Origin: Strongylocentrotus droebachiensis
Taxonomy: Eukaryota; Echinodermata; Echinoidea; Camarodonta; Strongylocentrotidae
Assembly (NCBI GenBank): GCA_035222895.1
Contig: JAVYIG010004955.1
Coordinates: 83,766 to 147,765 of the forward strand
Direction: 5' to 3'
DNA: 64,000 nt
Below are positions 1 to 11,365 of the stretch, one piece after another. A program made the translations under genes and the position numbers. The notes below the pieces were generated by a model, which ran no database searches, was not told the DNA's origin, and saw nothing but the letters and a program-made list of their open reading frames with translations. Position 1 is the first letter of the stretch; each line of letters opens with the position of its first letter.

Positions 1-177
1 AAACGAAGTGACCTTTGTCCTAATAATTAAACCCCCAGCCCTTGCCCGCGCCTCGCACATCTATGCTATTAAATGGTTGCATTCAGGGAGAATATAAATA
101 TTTTAACCAAGTTATGTGGAACAGGTGTATCTCTACTGTTAACTACAAGGCAATAAATATTCGCTTAGCGCGCATAC

Positions 178-360
178 CTGTCAAGCAGAGCTCCAAGAAG
201 CACATCTCGGTCATGAGAAGGTTGCCGGAGCATTCGGCCCCGCCGTTCGCCGGTGACGGGTCGGTGCACGATCGTGATCGATGACGTACTCCTTGCCCGC
301 AGGTCGCTGTGCACGAACCCCACTGAGACCACTCACTCCAACGCCCGTCCACCGGCTCAC
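178..360 (-). CDS. THSD1: THSD1-like gene, internal exon: thrombospondin type-1 repeat
   Basis: This 183-bp exon (61 codons) encodes one thrombospondin type-1 repeat of an extracellular, membrane-anchored protein. Seen: the WxxWxxW start (WSEWSQW), the CTATCG segment, a following run of alternating Arg residues, and six cysteines in the usual TSP1 order. CTATCG fits the CxxS/TCG O-fucosylation consensus, and the Trp ladder fits C-mannosylation; both are family knowledge. The exon is bounded on the minus strand by a TTTAG acceptor (AG at 362-361) and a CAG/GTATGCG donor (GT at 177-176). It starts and ends in phase 1, as is typical of shuffled TSP1 exons. It joins in frame to the exon at 1037-2041, forming a Gly codon at the junction. 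In vertebrate THSD1 a single TSP1 repeat likewise follows the N-terminal region. The transmembrane and cytoplasmic exons would lie left of the window. TSP1 repeats are common, so the family name rests mainly on the neighbouring exon. Confidence 0.88.
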
Positions 361-1036
361 CTAAACATACGGCAGGAAACAGAAAGAGTTAAGGACGATA
401 CAAGACAAGGACTATGATGAGGATCGTTCGTTCGTGTCTCCTTAGATCAAGATAAATGTATCTTGATCTTCGGAGTAGTTGCTACAACCGGGGTGCGAGA
501 TAGGACTCTTAATTGTAGCGTGCCCCCACTTAACACAATTATCCATAACAATTAACATTACATTCGATGATGAGGATGATGATGACGTACCACACCAATT
601 TTTTTGGCAACCTGTCTTGGGTACGCCTCGGGGTAGGTACCAGTATTGAGGTGTAACAGGGGCCTTATTTATAATAATCTAATGTAATCTGGAACTATAT
701 TGGTCGATATTAATTGTGAAAATGAACCCACGTCAATGGCTGGAAACCATATGGCACTGTTACTGCCGCTGTATCCTGAGTGCCAGGGAAAGGTAGCAAA
801 TGTCATTACTGAAACTTACGTTTTCCGCTATCGACAATATTTGGTCTTTATTAGAATCCTTGCCAAAGAATGTAATGTCACGACGCTTTCCCCGAACAAA
901 GTTCAGAACAATGATAGATATCCTAAAGATTGGTAACATCGAATGAACGGAAAACAATTTGCTTATAGCAGCCAGTGCCGAGACTTTTATGTTTGAGTGA
1001 GTTTATTCATGAATCGTCTGGCATCTAGGTACATAC
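361..1036 (-). other. Intron between the two THSD1-like exons
   Basis: This 676-bp minus-strand intron has a strong GTATGT donor (1036-1031) and a TTTAG acceptor ending at 361. It is phase 1. It contains a short GATGAT-type microsatellite near 568-584. The open frames inside it show no domain or codon signal and are ignored. Confidence 0.8.
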
Positions 1037-2041
1037 CTTCATATTCCAGAGGTATGCAGACCGTTGCCTGGTCATCGACAGCACCTGACCTTGCTAAGCT
1101 GATATACCGGAAGCAGAACCCTGAATAGATCTCGTTGAACTCGCTGCAGAAAAACTGTAAGCTCTCATCGGGATTGAAAATGCGCTTCTCCATGATGTGT
1201 ACAAGGCTTGACGGAGAGGGCGTGTAAGAAAAGGATTCGGTCTGCCCTAGGACTCTCACAGTGTCGTCATCGTTGGCACAAGGTGGTTGGGTGACACGAA
1301 CGAGGATCGGATTTATTCGGCCGGCTCCGGAACAGTTCGGATAGATTCCCCGCGTCGACACGCTCACACCGTAATTTTCATTCCGCGTCACTTCGAAGAC
1401 GCTGCTTCTTGCGACAGTGTCTTGATCAAAATCGGACTGAAGAAGCACCGTGTAGAGCCCGGCACGATCCGCCGAACGACACCCAAAATCTACAGTGATG
1501 ACGTCATTTGGTGTGAGTGCACCGACAGGAAACGCATCCGCCACCACGCCGTGTCCATCGGGGAAGGCGTCCTGCACATTCGATGGCAAATTCTTCCCAT
1601 GATACACCAGCAGCATATCGATAACATAGCGGTTATGCCTCATATTTATGCACAGATTCGAAGTCACTCCAGCTTCCACTTGAAACTCCCTTGTTGACGC
1701 TACCAGATCTGTGGGGACACTGATTTCAACGTCGGGCCATACTACATCTATGATATTACTATACGCGAGGGTTTCACTCCTGTTCCTTGTAGATTGCATC
1801 TGAAATTGAAAAGTCCCTGCATGGTCAAAGTAGCTACACTCAAAGGTTACATCCCCGGTGAGTGACAATGGAACGGATGTACTCTTCCGCAGTGCATTGT
1901 TGCTCAGGTCGATCAGTAGGACGTTTGGAGGGTATGATAGTCCTATACCTGGCATGGTGAAGGACACTCGAACGTTCCCGGAAAGCGCAACGTGATCGGT
2001 CGGAGCCTGGAGGCCGTACTGGCCACTGACCAATCGTAAGA
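1037..2041 (-). CDS. THSD1: THSD1-like gene, large ectodomain exon (N-terminal region, eight conserved cysteines)
   Basis: This 1005-bp exon (335 codon equivalents, phase 1-1) encodes the region between the signal peptide and the TSP1 repeat. Acceptor: a pyrimidine-rich stretch ending TTTCATGCAG, with AG at 2043-2042. Donor: GAAG/GTATGT, with GT at 1036-1035. Counting from the TTG (Leu) codon at 2033, cysteines lie near residues 66, 128, 185, 234, 252, 296, 307 and 326. Landmarks include DHVALSG near the start, DVTFECSYFDHAG, VVWPDVEI, FQVEAGVTSNLC, VDFGC, RVTQPPC, SLQFFC and GFCFRY. By my memory of vertebrate THSD1, the order GHVALS, LKFECFYF, VEWPVFHV, FQVGLFTSQPLC, VEFGC, LPPPC, IFNC, KYCFDF matches, and all eight cysteines appear to align. 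Two N-glycosylation sequons are visible (NRS ~84, NCS ~233). THSD1 is a transmembrane protein of vertebrate endothelium linked to focal adhesions; the role in an invertebrate is unknown. There is no ATG at the exon start, so the signal-peptide exon is upstream (coordinates above 2041). Confidence 0.85.
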
Positions 2042-4090
2042 CTGCATGAAATAGAAGAAGAAAATAAATTATATGAATGAGTCATTCAATCGGACATAAA
2101 ATGTTTCACTTAAGAAGTTTTTAAAACATTCAAAAGAAAGTTCCGGTAGACTACAGCTACAGTTTGACTAAAAAAGGGAAGAAAGAAAAAAAAGTGATCA
2201 CCAATATATAAAACAACGCAACATTGTAGTACTGCCATGCAGGATGCATACCAAATAATATATATCTTTTTAATGGTAATATATTCGCATGATCACTTCA
2301 TCAAAAGCGTTGCACTGAATTCAAGTTCTTCACTGAATTAACACGTTACCATTTAGTCTATTTTAATTATTCTAAATAATGACAAAGAATAGCTAATACA
2401 AATTTGCACCAATCAACCACATATTCAAAAAGGCATAATGTTGGAAATCCTTTGGTACATACATTGGTAGAAAAGTGAGGAAACTCGGACCCCTTGAGCC
2501 CCCGTCTTCCACGAGCCACAAAGGCAAATTACTATTCTCTTTGACTTAGTTCCCCGTACACAGGTACACTTCCAAACCCTCGAAATACACACAAAAATCC
2601 TCGACATTGGTTCGTGCAAGAACCGTGTTTTTGGATTAATCCCGAGTCCGACATGCGATCCGACTCGCCGCAAATACTCTAAATCCTGTTCGTGTTGTTT
2701 GGGATCACGAACCTTGGACTGCTGGTCAATTCATTATCGATCGTTCCAGGGATAGGCTTGAAGGGTTACCAGGTGCATTTCCACTTCCACTCTCAAGAAA
2801 CTCCCATATTTCATGTTATGAAAAAGAGTATCATGGGCATAGAGTACGACGTCGATCGAGATCGTGAACGAATTCTTTCTTTAATGACACCATCTGCTTG
2901 ATGATATGTGTCAAGGAACGCTGGAAGGCACTTTCGCAATAGAGGGATTACAGTCATGATTCAATGATTGGAAGGTGAACATGACGCAGGTTTCGTGGAA
3001 TAAGGCATAAAGCTCCTCCTAAAATCCTTATGTGTATATTCAACTATTTAACGATAAACACAACATTCCTGTGCCTCAGCCAAAATAAGAAGCGGCGCAT
3101 TCGTTATAACATTGTTGTTACAAATCGTTGGGGTCGTGGATTCGACACCAAGGTGATACGCTGGTATCACTTTTGAAGGGAATTGGTGATAATCATCAGT
3201 CCCTCTGATATAGAACTTTAAGAGTGGTAGGTCATTACTTTGATCACCTTCAAGTTTGCAAGACCACGTGCAGACATACACTCGCTAGGCAATTGTTGTG
3301 TTTTAGCGTTCGCCCTTGTTCAGACAATTCTGGAAAACGTTGGGGGAGTACATCGATATATCATACGTCGAATTTTGCCTTCAAACCACTATTCATTCAC
3401 CAAAAGAAAGAAAAAGTTCGTGTGAACGTGCTCTTACCCCGCTACCCGTTCAAGTTCAAATCTAGACAAAAAAGGGGGAACCCGGTTGATTGAAAAGGAC
3501 GAAAGGGATTTTTTGGCATTGGCTTAGGGGGATAGAATGTTGAAACGAGAGACGAGTGAAGGTCGAGACAAGAACGCTACTTCATACGGCGAACTCTGTG
3601 TGTGGGAGAAATTGCAGGATTATGGACACAAAAATGAGAAGAGAATCCATTAAACCTAAAGTTCAATATTGCCTTACAGGATCGATACAACAAGAGAAGC
3701 AGAAAAAGAAGATACAAAGAAAGCGTAACGGTCGATAACAGTATGGCAGAATGTTCGAAGCATGACTGTGAAAGGGTATGCAGCTCTATACTTGCAGATG
3801 CTTTAAAAGTTTCATAATATTGTTTGTAACCCCATGAGAGAATACAATATTTTAGGATCGTGAACACAGATGCTTGATATTCGTCAGCTGTCACGAAATT
3901 CGATTGCAAAGCATTGCGAGTTGATTTAGTTTTGAAGATACGTGGTAGTAGAGTTTTAACAACCTTAATCCATATATTTTGTTAAATTAAAATGCTCGTG
4001 GGTAAAACCTTAGTCTATTTTCTAGATGGACAAATGTAAGGGAGGGGGAAAAGGCCCTGGAATGGGGTTCTTACGTGTCCCTCTATCTCT

Positions 4091-4113
4091 TCCTCCCTCC
4101 CTCCCTCCCTCCC
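4091..4113. repeat. (CCTC)n microsatellite
   Basis: Five perfect or near-perfect CCTC units lie within a longer CT-rich stretch. They are next to GC-rich sequence ending at CCGCGTACGCCAATG (around 4177-4191), which resembles a hAT-type terminus. Confidence 0.85.
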
Positions 4114-6390
4114 ATTTTTTAAAAGTATTTGTTTCGGGAACAAGATGCTCCCGTACCGCCTCACCACCCCTCCTCCCCGCGTACGCCAATGCCTGAATAT
4201 ACCAATAATGCTGGAATGCAAGATACGGTATGTTCGCGTGTCATAAATCTCCCGGGAGTCCAAGACAGACGCCTATCATGACCACTGTAAAAACATGAAT
4301 GATGATAGTGTCATCATTATCATCCTCCGTGTTCACGTGCGACTGTCATGGGGATCATCCAAACAGTGTCATTGAACAGTGGAGTCGTATTGTTGTATTC
4401 CAAATGACCCAGTCTGAATCTTACTTATATTGATAAATTTTCAAATTAAAATAACAGTATTACATCTGATACTAGTCTCAGAATTCTAAATCGATTAATT
4501 ACGGTTTGCCCTGTTTAGTCTATGGTATTTTCCCTATGCGACATTGGTTCTACACCCCACGAGTCCGATTAATCGAAAATCCAACGCTAAACATAACACA
4601 ACAGCAATCCTAAAGCTACCCCCAATCTTATTCCACCACCATGGGAGAACCCCCTTAATCAAGGGGGGATCCCCCTGATGTCTACATTCTGATGAGCTGA
4701 TGGAAACCCTGATGCTAAACCTACTGGACTAAAGAACTGTGGGATGCAAAACCAATTGGGCATATGTAGGACTTTAGAGACGCATCTACATAACTTTGTA
4801 TATACAAATAGTTTTGTTGTTGTTGTCATTATGTTGTGACATACATACATTTATATAATTTATTTTGAGGCCTATTTTACCCAAGCTTGAGTTTCTATGT
4901 TAGTACGTCAAATTAGAAAATAACTTTAAAAAGTTAATTTCATTGCATTATAAAATAATGTTTTTCTCTCGAAGAGGTATATGTAGGTGATACCTCATGT
5001 CTGAACACGCCTCATGGAGCTACATCAGCTGTCGTACTTGGCTGATGATAGAGATAAACAAGAATGGGCTATGTTTGCGTGACGGTTTTTGGCTGGGCCC
5101 AGATACCAAGCATTTTCCGATGAAAACACGACACCGCACAGGGAAGCAGCGCAACGTTGGCATCTCCTCAAGTTTTTGATTAATTGCATTGTCACAACAA
5201 ATCTGAAATTGATTTTGGCATCGTCTTGTGAAGCTGGTTATAGAGTGATCTTACATCTCCCCTTCGTCTTTTCAATGTTCTTTATTCCCCTTGCTAGTTG
5301 CGAAGCTGCAGAGTGTGCCCCCCCCCCCACTCTAGGGTCGGAGGGACCAAATGCGTGTTCCCAAAATTTCCGGTAAAGGGGTACTTTTCACGCACCAAAT
5401 TCCGGCTCGTAGTACACAAAAATCCGGCCCGTATTGACTTTACACACCGGACTTAGGGGGGTGTTTTCAAAAGGAGGGAACATGCATACACGTACCCTAC
5501 ACTGAGTGGGGGCAGGGCAGGGTGTATAGGGGCAGTAGCCCCCTATTCGGTCGACGACAAAGAAAATAAGAGAGAGATCAAAGGAAAGGGATATATAGGG
5601 AGAAGGCAACGTGGACACAGGGTGATACGACCCTCACGCAATGGTCCTGTTCACTCACATTTAAAAAACCGGTGCCGGCCCCCTCCCTTATCGCTATGAA
5701 ACCAGTGCCTTGACCCACACTACATCACTGCTGTAAATGATTTCATAGACACACGATGATCATTTCCGTCCGTCTTTTTCTTTTCTCTTTAAGTCAGTCT
5801 TAATCTGTCCATCACTCCATCCAAATCCATCGCAATACCTGCAGCTATTTTTGTACTGTCATTAATCTTACCGGCAATCTGTCTGTCACTCAAAATCAAT
5901 TTTTCTTTTACGATTTTTCAAAATTAAATGCTTATTCTTGACAGGGACATTTTTAAATATAAACTTGAACCAACTTGCTCGGAGAATATCAACACATTTC
6001 CACCGTTTCGTCAATAGTTTGAAGTTTGAAATATATTTGTTGAACATTTACATCCAAAGCAAATTCAGATTCATACACCCCCCCCCCCCCCCCCCGCTTG
6101 CAGTGGCGCTGACACAACCCCCGTGTCGTGACCCTCCAGAAAATTCGTGCAACTTACAGTGGGTCCATGTCACGCGGGGCCGCATAGATGAAATCTTCTC
6201 CCCAGGTACGTGAAATATTCTGTCCGCACCCCTTATTGACAACAAGATGTCATCATGTCAGACTTACAAGCAAGAGATCTTACAGATATAATTTAAATTG
6301 CAAGTTTTCGCAATGCATTGATGGTAAAAAGTCATTAACAGTGTCCATACAATAGCCCTTCTCGGTACATGTGCCCGTTGTATATGATGC

Positions 6391-6441
6391 ATCATCTAGC
6401 TGACGCTTTTGAAGCACCATGAGAAAGAGTAACATCATACA
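6391..6441 (+). repeat. Partial internal copy of the 180-bp dispersed repeat
   Basis: The order TAGCTGACGC, then CACCATGAGA, then ACATCATAC parallels ATTGACGCACCATGA / ACATCGTAC in the fuller copy just downstream. This suggests a diverged partial tandem arrangement. Confidence 0.4.
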
Positions 6442-6529
6442 CATTTTCAGAAGTACTTTTCATACTAAGAGTCTTTCTAATTGGTGTTGTCTGTCGCATA
6501 CGAGGTGTCAATTTAGCTGATGCAAGACT

Positions 6530-6709
6530 GCGTCAGCGACTGGCGCGGCTATTGACGCACCATGAAAGGATGACATCGTACAAAAGGTGAATGCATAATA
6601 GACAGTGTAAACAATGCGTTGATTTAATGACACATGGACCAACATCATCTCGCATTCATGATTAGCGGAGGTAATGACGCAATTGAATTGACACATCGTA
6701 AACAACGGG
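6530..6709 (+). repeat. Diverged dispersed repeat, copy A
   Basis: About 180 bp that matches, in inverse orientation, the sequence at 29044-29226. Shared landmarks in the same order are GCGTCAG, TTGACGCAxCATGA, CATCGTACAAAAG, ATTAGCG and a terminal CAACGG/CAACGC region. The intervening DNA is only loosely similar, so both copies are old. No terminal inverted repeat, A/B box or coding potential is evident. The family is not one I recognise. Confidence 0.65.
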
Positions 6710-8229
6710 CATAACTGCCAGCTCTAATGCGTTAGTCAGATCTATATTCATAATAATTACAACGGCTTCGCCATTTTCATTTGAATTGTAGCCATCGTGT
6801 CATCGTGTGAATCAATTATCAGCTTAATGCACGAACACACTTATGCCACTTGCTTATCTTGTATTGCGTTCCCAAGCACGTAGTTCAAAGCGATGTCAAT
6901 ATTTAGAGATTAAGATGAGGTCATCCATTAAATATTTGAATACCTAATTATCTAAGTGATAAGGAGCTTGATTACGTGAGGTCGGAGATTCGAGGCACGT
7001 ATTAAATCGCACGTGTTCACCTGTGTATATCTCGAAGAGACGAGCACAGCTTACGATATGTGAATTTGTGTAACCAACTTGAGAATTCTGAAATAATGGA
7101 TATGAATTATACAGATTACGAATTTCGCTATAGTCCCTGTGTTGGAAAAATAAAACAAATCTTAACTTTAAAGTTTCCACGATGATTTATCCATGTAAAT
7201 AAAAAAGTTTTTATTACTTCAGGAAAGTGAAATTAAGTTTGCACATAATTATCTTTAGCGTGACGACATTCAAGAATTCAAGAAGTTACATAGCGATGCT
7301 AAATGATTCACATATAGCTTTAAAAGTTTACTTACTTAGATAAATCAAGCTTGACAGTACACAACGCAAATGTTACACAACCTAAGAGTATGAGTGTCAT
7401 CTACGTGGGTAATTCACGCTATAAGCACGCTGTTTAGCCAACGTATTTCAGACTCTGTGTTTTTTAATATATATTTTTTATTATTAATGACAAGATTTAA
7501 TTCATAGGCAGGCAATAAGTTCACTTTTTGAATAATTATACTATAGTAAATGTCCTCATGTCTGAGAAATGAGTTTCATGGCTTCCGATTTTAAAATGCA
7601 ATATTTATGTGGTACTGTCACTAGTTTGAACTCCACAAGAATACAGTTTGCGTATATAATTTTTTTGAGACTGTACAAAGACAAGATATCCGACATCAGT
7701 CACATAGCATGTGTCCCATTACTGAGGGCACTGTTGCCTTGGGGCGGTTTTACTAGGTGGGTTAAATACAAAATAAAGGGGCTATCCCGGTACGGGAGGT
7801 TGTGTGAGAGGGAGTCGTATCATCTAATTTGTATGTTGCCCTCTCCGTGTCTTTCCATTGGGGGGGGGGGGCAAAGAACCCCTGACACCCTGTACCTAAG
7901 CCACCGACTACGATGATATACCACGGTCGTTACCTGCTAATATGATGAAGGCAACGACGTCGAGGGCGATCCATGATGGCTCTTTCAACATTTTCCTGGC
8001 TGTAATCATCAAAGGGGTATGTCGTCATCAGCTGGACCGTCTATGGAGATCGATGAGGAAATCAGTGACCGTCTCGTTTCTCTGCAGCATTCTACAAGAA
8101 GAAGTACATAATAAGTAATGCATAACGAAAACAGTATGTACGGTTCATGAGTCTTGCACATCATCATCATCTTCTTCAACCTTTCCATTTGTATTTGAAT
8201 CTCAAATGGTGCAAATTCATACAATGCTC

Positions 8230-8440
8230 AAGAAGAGTGCAGCATTTAGCCTCAAGAGGTGCAAAGTTGCACTCTGTATAATAAAATGTAAATTTGAACC
8301 TCAAGAGGTGTCCACCATGGTACAATATTGAACCTCAGGAGGAGCAAATTTGCAGGTGCAGTAGTGCGCCGAGAACAAAAAGGGTGCAACATTGAAGGGT
8401 GCAAATTCGCCCTTGATTAAAAAAAAAAATTGAACCTGAA
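8230..8440. repeat. Degenerate repeat cluster (GAACCTCAAGAGGTGCAAA-like units)
   Basis: At least four related units occur in about 200 bp: AGCCTCAAGAGGTGCAAAG, GAACCTCAAGAGGTGTCC, GAACCTCAGGAGGAGCAAA, and two GGGTGCAA(C/A)ATT units. The words CCTCAAGAGG and GGTGCAAA recur. It looks like a worn minisatellite or the array of a decayed element; I see no open frame of note. Confidence 0.6.
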
Positions 8441-10233
8441 TCATTGCTCACCATTGCAATTTCTACCAAAATTGTTGGGTAGTTAGAAATAATTTGTAGT
8501 CTTGATTATTCCATAGAACTTTCTTTCGATTCTGTGAAAAGTTGGGTTTCCGTCACTACCATTTAGTATTTCCTTCAAACTATTATCGGGAGGACCTATA
8601 TTGGGCGAATGGGCATTCCTCATTGTTATTGTCTTCGTCACGTTCAGACAATGATTATCAAGCATAACATTTGAGGAGGTAACAGTCCATTCCGGATCAT
8701 TACAACCCATTAAACTTTCATTACTTCTATCATGGACCTACTAACTCCGAAACAAAATGTCGATAATTGGGCAATAAGAAATCTCGTTTTTTGGAAAGGG
8801 GGCAATTGAAGCTGTTGTCGCTCCAGGCAAACGTCACGCGATTCCCATGCAATTTGCTTTCAAGCTAATCGGTACAAATCACATACCCCGCGATGATAAA
8901 AACTACGGCACTTGACAGTTTTGACCCAAGTTTTACCACCACAAGTCCCGATGACACCTTTATATTGAAAAAAATACAAAAAAATATTCCGTTCGAGGTG
9001 TGGATTGAATTTCGATAACATCGACATATATCATGTAGCAAACACTTAAAAACGATGTGGATTTTATCTCGTCCAGGGGGCGTCCCTTGGAGGTGTTTAA
9101 TGGAGGGGTCCGATGGGGGGGGGGCACAGCCAGTTCCAATTTCTGTCATCGCATCCTAAATAATTACCTGATTGTTTTATTTTTTTAAACCTGGTTGGAA
9201 TTTTGAAATATTTGATGGTCTCTCTTTCTCTCTACCCCCCCCCCCCCCCCGTTGGATTTGCTCTGGAATTTTCCGTGGGTAAAGTTTGTCCGAAACACTC
9301 CTCTCCCCCCACCCCCACTCGATTCTAGTGACGCCCCTAGATGTACGTGTCGGTATCGCTAGCACCTTGACGTTACTTGTGATATCTTAATGGCCCTGGG
9401 TCATGAACTCCAAACATGTCAACACTTCGAAACTGTACCCCCTACCGGCCATGGCTTATACCTATCTTTATTCTATGAGAGATACTTCATTTTGATTTAT
9501 ATGAAGTCGTTCCACTTCTGATGGGCTGTTGTCGTGACACCGCTCCCTTCAGCTTTTCAACAAAATGTTGCCATATTTTTGTATGCTTTCCTTTTTTCTC
9601 ATTCATACAAATTATTTTCCTTCTCCACAACAATCATTAACATTTATACACCGATTTTAATCATGGTAATACATTCAACTGTAAATGATAAGATGGGTAA
9701 TAAATTAAATAATTACAAAAATATATATTCTAAGATGAATGACAGGCCTTAAGTCTTGGACAATGTGTAATAAATCGCGACTAAAGACGTAACTCGACAA
9801 CAATTTTGCAACCATTGTTTATAATTCCATCTTAATCACGTGTTTCATACTTAACTTAACATACAATATGTGTTTGGGGCATCTTTGCTTGGGATCAGTT
9901 AGCTAGGGTACCGTTTCCTAAAATCAATTTCGATGACTTTAGACATAATTATCAGGTAGATGTTTCAAATCTTATCATCTCATATCCTATAAAACAAGGA
10001 ATAATAAGTATCTGAGAGCAACAGATTATCGTTTTGGAAGACGAATAGCAAAAAGCAAAGGAGAGTGTAAGATCTTGTAGCGTTCTATCATCTTCTTTTG
10101 TTTATCTTTCATTTTCCTTCCTTCCCTTTCTTCATTCCACATTTCGGCCATTTGATGGGGGTTGGACATGCATACAGTGGCTCTGTATATGCCTATATAT
10201 ATAATGCAATTGTGTGACACCCAAAAGATGCGT

Positions 10234-10492
10234 GTAGTAAAGATTCACGACGGTTTATAATATATAGATAGTACCTTCCATAAGTCAGTGTGATAAACAT
10301 TCGAATGTTGGTTGACTGGGCATGTCCGTCCGTACCTACGTCACTGGGTACAATAATTCATAATGATACTCATAGGACAAAGTGTCGATCTAGTATAATG
10401 ACAGTACGATTTTCATGTAGTAAAGATTCATTACATTTGATATATGGAGCTAGTACCATCCATGTGTCAGTCATGGATAAACATTTGGACCC
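10234..10492 (+). repeat. Direct duplication with 183-bp offset
   Basis: The segment starting at 10234 recurs at 10417. GTAGTAAAGATTCA is identical in both (10234-10247 and 10417-10430). It is followed in both by an AT-rich spacer, TAGTACC(T/A)TCCAT, GTCAGT and GATAAACATT. The first copy carries a 14-bp perfect palindrome, AACATTCGAATGTT. The copies are clearly diverged, so the duplication is not recent. Confidence 0.7.
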
Positions 10493-11230
10493 GTGCCTCG
10501 TCACCCATTCAACGTGCAGACATGCCGAGACTCCCTTGGTCCTACACACGACGTTACCGGTAGATGTCAAGAGATCAAGTTTGTCGTCTATATTTACGGC
10601 AACACAGGCGTTGCATGCAAAGTAAAGGGTGAGAAGGGGCTGGAATAGAAATACACCCCCCCCCTCTTTCTCTCTGGCATGCCCCTACGTACACCCATAT
10701 TGCTGTAATATCATAATCGTGATATAGGTTGGAAGTAGGTCGAACAAAGGTAGAACACAATTGTATACCAACGCAGTTTTTCTCACGAGCAAAGTCTCTG
10801 CAATTGTAATATCTGTTTAACAAATGGAATGCCGATGTTTCATCGTAGTTTTAAAATTTTGTTTAGTTTCGTTTCGATTTCAATCATCCATGCATCAATT
10901 GAAGCTAGCATACCCTGGCTAATTTATGGGGCATATTCGCAATATAAGCCATTTCACTACAATCTTAGATATCCTGTGTACACTGCTACTAAGATGTAAT
11001 TTTGGGGGCTCGCAAACGGGAGGGAGGGGCGAACGTGGCCCTGCCCTCTGCTCGATGCATTTGATGAGATTACTCTCAACATCACAGTCGGGTGTATTCA
11101 CAAAGAGCCTATTGCATTGATTCATTGTGAGAAGAAATGCTTAGATCACCGACTGACTAGTAAGAAAATTTGATATCTCAGCACCAATACCTGAAATAAT
11201 GCAACATGTAAATGGTGAGGAGTTAATGAA

Positions 11231-11365
11231 CCTCAGTCTCACCGCCAGACGCCAGACCAACTCACCGAAACACCGAAACCAACACATTTTCGGCCATGCG
11301 AGGTAATGCAGTTGTCGGTTCGGTTTGTTGTTGGTCTGGTGTCAATTTTGTTAGTATGACTGAGG
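11231..11365. repeat. Imperfect inverted repeat (foldback), ~135 bp
   Basis: The outer arms CCTCAGTC (11231-11238) and GACTGAGG (11358-11365) are exact complements. Inner arms CCAGACCAAC (11252-11261) and GTTGGTCTGG (11330-11339) are also exact complements. ACCGAA-type sequence near 11264-11275 pairs loosely with TTCGGT near 11318-11323. The outer arms could be MITE termini, but no convincing target duplication flanks them. Confidence 0.6.

Noticed and set aside
1287-1697. 136-codon open frame on the plus strand
   Set aside because: It is antisense to the THSD1-like ectodomain exon, shows no domain, and is explained as a shadow of that exon.
3577-3909. Minus-strand frame with a strongly hydrophobic LYLLFLLLLLY segment
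   Set aside because: The hydrophobic run is far from any start codon and derives from A/G-rich plus-strand sequence; there is no splice site in the needed phase.
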